The translations under genes were made by a program, and so were the position numbers. A stretch of 64,000 nt of DNA, taken from assembly GCF_900104595.1 (NCBI RefSeq), contig NZ_FNVY01000002.1, positions 260,766 to 324,765 on the forward strand. The letters run 5' to 3'. This DNA is from Enterococcus timonensis (lineage in GTDB: Bacteria > Bacillota > Bacilli > Lactobacillales > Enterococcaceae). The notes beneath the pieces were generated by a model, which worked only from the letters and a program-made list of their open reading frames with translations, searched no databases and was not told the DNA's origin. Position 1 is the stretch's first letter. Each line of letters opens with the position of its first letter. Of the stretch, positions 61,168-64,000 are shown piece after piece.

Positions 61168-61854
61168 GTGAGTAATATTTTAATTATTGAAGATGAAAAA
61201 AATCTCGCTCGTTTTGTAGAATTAGAATTAAAACATGAAGGCTACAATACGGAGAGTCAATTTAACGGTCGGACTGGACTAGAAGCTGCTTTAGAAAAAG
61301 ATTGGGATGCCATTTTACTAGACTTAATGCTGCCTGAACTTAATGGCCTGGAAGTTGCTAGACGGATTCGTCAAGTGAAAAACACACCGATTATTATGAT
61401 GACTGCTCGTGATTCAGTGATTGATCGGGTTTCTGGTTTAGACCACGGGGCCGATGATTATATCGTTAAGCCATTTGCCATTGAAGAATTATTAGCGCGC
61501 TTGCGGGCCTTATTGCGCCGCATTGATATTGAAGGCGATAAAAATTCTTCCAAACAAACAACGGTTACTTACCGCGATTTAGTAATTGAAAAAGAAAATC
61601 GTGTCGTTCGTCGGGGTGGCGAAATGATCGAACTTACTAAGCGTGAGTACGAATTGCTTTTAGCTTTAATGGAAAATGTGAATGTTGTTTTAGCCCGCGA
61701 TGTTTTACTTTCTAAAGTCTGGGGCTATGAGTCTGAAGTGGAAACCAATGTAGTGGATGTTTATATTCGCTATTTGCGGAATAAAATTGATGTTCCCGGT
61801 GAAGAATCTTATATTCAAACAGTTCGCGGCACCGGTTACGTTATGCGTTCATGA
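61168..61854 (+). CDS. OmpR-family response regulator (EtaR/LisR-like)
   Basis: 228 residues. Receiver domain with acidic pocket IIEDEKN, phosphorylation Asp52 (LLDLMLPEL), Thr (MMTARD) and Lys ([16 protein letters not shown]); winged-helix output domain with [32 protein letters not shown] and [17 protein letters not shown] 61168 follows GAGAGG. Its stop overlaps the kinase start as ATGA. Position after gnd matches the EtaRS pair of E. faecalis and LisRK of Listeria, linked to acid/cell-envelope stress. The name is by synteny from memory. Confidence 0.92.
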   Translation: MSNILIIEDEKNLARFVELELKHEGYNTESQFNGRTGLEAALEKDWDAILLDLMLPELNGLEVARRIRQVKNTPIIMMTARDSVIDRVSGLDHGADDYIVKPFAIEELLARLRALLRRIDIEGDKNSSKQTTVTYRDLVIEKENRVVRRGGEMIELTKREYELLLALMENVNVVLARDVLLSKVWGYESEVETNVVDVYIRYLRNKIDVPGEESYIQTVRGTGYVMRS

Positions 61855-63452
61855 AAAAAATAGCAAAAAAAATGAAAAAACTTGCAATTAAAGGCCCTTC
61901 TTTAACAGTTAAATGGGCCTTAGCAAGTTCTTTCTTTATATTTGTGGTCTTTACGATTTTTGCGGTGTTCACGTATAAAACAACTTCCAATTTAATGATT
62001 GGGCGGGAACGGAATAATTTAGCAAAAACTATGGACCAACTGGTGGATCGTCTTTCGGTTAGTGAAAGCGAACTTACTTACTTAAGCGCCATCCATCAGC
62101 TGACAGAAGTCAACACGTATATGCCTAATAATAGTGCTAGCCAAAATAATCCGGAAAACCAGACTAGCCCGGATAATCAAACGGATCCAGAAAACCAAAA
62201 TAGCCAAGACAGTCAAAGCAGTCAAAGCAGTTCGAATGCCGATAGTAATTTACCAGAGTACAACAGCTTTGTTTCGGATTTGTCGCAGCCGGAATTATCG
62301 GTCTACGTCTATAATCGCTCTGGCAAATTAATTTTTAATTCCCAAGGAGAGGCTCTGGAATTAGCGGCTACTCAAAAAAAGGAACCGACTATTGTCACAA
62401 GACAAGACAAAACTGGTTTTATTACTGTTGTTCCTATTTATAGTCAAAAAGCTAAAAATTTAGTTGGTTACGGTCAAGCATTTTATGATTTGTCGCCATT
62501 TTTTGAAATTCAAGAACGTCTTTTGACGACATTAATCATTTTAGAAGTCATTTCGCTATTACTAAGCTCAGTCTTAGGCTTTTTCTTATCGTCTTATTTC
62601 CTAAAACCAGTCAAAGTTTTGCGCGACACGATGGATACCATTCGGCGCGACCCGCAATCTATGGTTAAAGCACCAGTGTTAAACACCCACGATGAGCTGG
62701 CCGACCTTTCAGAAATTTTTAATGAAATGATGGAACGGATGCGGCGCTATATCGAACAACAAGAACAATTCGTGCAAGATGTTTCTCATGAACTTAGGAC
62801 GCCGGTCGCGATTATCGAAGGACATTTAAAATTATTAGATCGTTGGGGGAAAGATGACCCAGAAGTACTAGAAGAATCATTAAGCGCCTCCTTGCAAGAA
62901 ATTTCCCGCATGAAGATGTTAGTTCAAGAAATGCTAGATTTGTCCCGGGCCGAGCAAGTAGACATTCAATATTACGATAAAACGTCAGAAGCTAAAGAAG
63001 TTGTCCACCAAATTTATCACAATTTTGAATTGCTGTACCCGGATTTTAAATTTACGCTAGATGATGAGCTGGATCAAGAAGAAACGGTAGCCATTTATCG
63101 TAATCACTTTGAGCAAATGATGATTATTATTCTAGACAATGCAGTAAAATACTCTACTAAGCGTAAAGAAGTTCATATTTCGATGGATAAAGGGACGCGC
63201 TATTTGGAATTAGCAATCCAAGATTTTGGAGAAGGGATTCCAAAAGATGAAGTTGAAAAGATTTTTAATCGATTTTATCGCGTCGATAAAGCACGGAGCC
63301 GCAACCAAGGAGGCAATGGTCTCGGTTTAGCCATTGCTAAACAACTGATTGATAATTACAAAGGAAAAATTCATGCCGAAAGTGTTTTAGGTTATGGCAC
63401 GGTTTTCCGAATTTTTCTACCAATTGTCCCTAAAAAAGAAATAGATTCATAA
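61851..63452 (+). CDS. Sensor histidine kinase (EtaS/LisK-like)
   Basis: 533 residues. Helix 1 (about 21-44), an extracellular sensor domain of about 180 residues, helix 2 [31 protein letters not shown], dimerisation domain with phospho-acceptor His313 in [16 protein letters not shown], then the ATPase domain ([51 protein letters not shown]). The outer part holds an unusual Asn/Gln/Ser/Pro-rich insert ([19 protein letters not shown] and Ser/Gln repeats, about residues 91-135). It likely phosphorylates the preceding regulator in response to envelope stress. Confidence 0.93.
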   Translation: MKKIAKKMKKLAIKGPSLTVKWALASSFFIFVVFTIFAVFTYKTTSNLMIGRERNNLAKTMDQLVDRLSVSESELTYLSAIHQLTEVNTYMPNNSASQNNPENQTSPDNQTDPENQNSQDSQSSQSSSNADSNLPEYNSFVSDLSQPELSVYVYNRSGKLIFNSQGEALELAATQKKEPTIVTRQDKTGFITVVPIYSQKAKNLVGYGQAFYDLSPFFEIQERLLTTLIILEVISLLLSSVLGFFLSSYFLKPVKVLRDTMDTIRRDPQSMVKAPVLNTHDELADLSEIFNEMMERMRRYIEQQEQFVQDVSHELRTPVAIIEGHLKLLDRWGKDDPEVLEESLSASLQEISRMKMLVQEMLDLSRAEQVDIQYYDKTSEAKEVVHQIYHNFELLYPDFKFTLDDELDQEETVAIYRNHFEQMMIIILDNAVKYSTKRKEVHISMDKGTRYLELAIQDFGEGIPKDEVEKIFNRFYRVDKARSRNQGGNGLGLAIAKQLIDNYKGKIHAESVLGYGTVFRIFLPIVPKKEIDS

Positions 63453-63454
63453 TC

Positions 63455-63482
63455 GAAAGCTCGCCTAATTGGCGAGCTTTTT
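63455..63482 (+). terminator. Terminator of the two-component operon
   Basis: AAAGCTCGCC, loop TAATT, GGCGAGCTTT. Confidence 0.93.
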
Positions 63483-63735
63483 CGTTATTTGAAAACTACA
63501 AACGTTTTTGTGTGTTTCAAGAGTTTTTAGGTTACCTTTTCTATTATTATCGAACTATATACTTGCAAAGAAAAGTAACGTCCGCTTTTTCAAAAAAAGA
63601 TAAAAATTTGTAATTTAATTGTTGCTTTTTTGGCAAACTCTTGGTATATTTAAATACGTCGCTTGAGTAATTAACTAACTTATCTCAACCTTTGCAACGC
63701 TTCATAATTTTTTTTAAAAAAATTAAAAAAAGTCG

Positions 63736-63764
63736 TTGACAGAGAATTATTGTTATGTTAAATT
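63736..63764 (+). promoter_or_regulatory. rRNA operon promoter P1
   Basis: TTGACA (63736-63741), 17 bases, TAAATT (63759-63764), in very A+T-rich DNA typical of rrn upstream regions. A further weaker one (TTGCTT 63622, 17 bases, TATATT 63645) lies upstream. Confidence 0.8.
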
Positions 63765-63820
63765 ATTAAAGTCGCTGAAATAACTTTTCAACTTCCTTCA
63801 AAAATAAAATAAAAAAGTTC

Positions 63821-63849
63821 TTGACTTTCACTTTTACTTTTGATAAGAT
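63821..63849 (+). promoter_or_regulatory. rRNA operon promoter P2
   Basis: TTGACT (63821-63826), 17 bases, TAAGAT (63844-63849). 85 bases after P1, the usual tandem arrangement of rrn operons. Confidence 0.85.
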
Positions 63850-63879
63850 ATAAAAGTTGCTAACGCGACAAATAAGTGA

Positions 63880-64000
63880 ATGTAGACCTTTGAAAACTGA
63901 ACAAAGTGAAAACGAACCAAATTGTGTAAGGACGTTTTGATTAGTCAAAACAACCAAAAAGCAACAAAATTTTTAAGCGAGCAATCGCTAGTGTAACAAA
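63880..64000 (+). ncRNA. Leader of an rRNA operon (16S gene starts beyond the window)
   Basis: After P2 comes CCTTTGAAAACTGAACAAAG (63889-63908), the conserved leader/boxA-region sequence that precedes 16S rRNA in Firmicutes, and a short hairpin AGCGA-GCAA-TCGCT. The 16S gene itself is not reached. The 550-base stretch from the kinase stop to the window end holds only the terminator, promoters and this leader. Confidence 0.75.

Noticed and set aside
63766..63957. Minus-strand ORF in the rRNA leader
   Set aside because: Lies across the P2 promoter and conserved leader; A+T-rich chance frame with no ribosome site.

Overview
The window reads as chromosome of a low-GC Gram-positive bacterium of the Lactobacillales, most likely an Enterococcus or a close relative in Enterococcaceae. 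The reasons are strong GGAGG ribosome sites, frequent TTG/GTG starts, a phosphoketolase, a stand-alone biotin-dependent oxaloacetate decarboxylase, a T-box leader in front of leuS, and the order dnaE-pfkA-pyk ... gnd-response regulator-histidine kinase. I recall that last order from Enterococcus faecalis (pfk/pyk and etaRS region). I see no phage, insertion sequence, CRISPR array or tRNA.

Layout. 1-7.5 kb: a carbohydrate locus with a GH88 unsaturated glucuronyl hydrolase (cut by the window edge), a sugar ABC importer without its own ATPase, a YesL-type membrane protein and a GH2 glycosidase. 7.5-10.2 kb: pepQ-efp-yqhY-nusB housekeeping cluster. 10.2-11.9 kb: a single UxaE-like hexuronate epimerase gene with a perfect palindromic operator. 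11.9-21.2 kb: yabB/yazA-type pair, plsC, then a tightly overlapping sbcD-sbcC-SNF2 operon. 21.5-25 kb: a heterodimeric ABC exporter. 25-31.7 kb: phosphoketolase; a Phe-rich leader peptide with attenuator-like structures before a lipoprotein of the TrpX type; T-box and leuS. 32-38 kb: an orphan small secreted/anchored protein, a deoxynucleoside kinase, an NfeD-like/stomatin pair, a MurJ-like flippase and an RsuA-type pseudouridine synthase. 38.3-41.9 kb: oxaloacetate decarboxylase operon (H, D, B, a tiny G, A) with a promoter-overlapping cre site. 41.9-52.1 kb: NAD(P)HX dehydratase, pepV, a MsmK/UgpC-type ATPase, a second heterodimeric ABC exporter, a DUF1113 membrane protein, a purine permease with a PurBox, and a DUF2929 protein. 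52.2-63.5 kb: dnaE, pfkA, pyk, yceD-rpmF, gnd and a two-component system. The last 350 bases carry tandem promoters and leader of an rRNA operon whose 16S gene starts beyond the window.

How the genes work together. GH88 and GH2 would release sugars imported by the binding protein and two permeases, which probably borrow the MsmK-like ATPase encoded 40 kb away. Unsaturated uronates would feed hexuronate metabolism, where the UxaE-like epimerase acts. Phosphoketolase, 6-phosphogluconate dehydrogenase, phosphofructokinase and pyruvate kinase are the central carbon backbone. Oxaloacetate decarboxylase, under predicted CcpA control, makes pyruvate and exports Na+.

Most notable. (i) Three copies, at 21.2, 35.0 and 50.1 kb, of an unrecognised ~90-115 nt hairpin element. 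Each lies 2-9 bases after the stop codon of a gene in the same orientation. All three share an invariant internal-loop motif between helices whose sequences co-vary, and one copy is flanked by an exact 32-bp direct repeat. (ii) A Phe-rich 21-codon leader peptide and mutually exclusive hairpins upstream of an amino-acid binding lipoprotein: ribosome-mediated attenuation where this group normally uses T-boxes. (iii) A perfect 10-bp hairpin wedged between the Shine-Dalgarno and the only possible start codon of the sugar permease, whose folding would restore normal spacing. (iv) A second Shine-Dalgarno presented in a hairpin loop in front of an 11-codon ORF.
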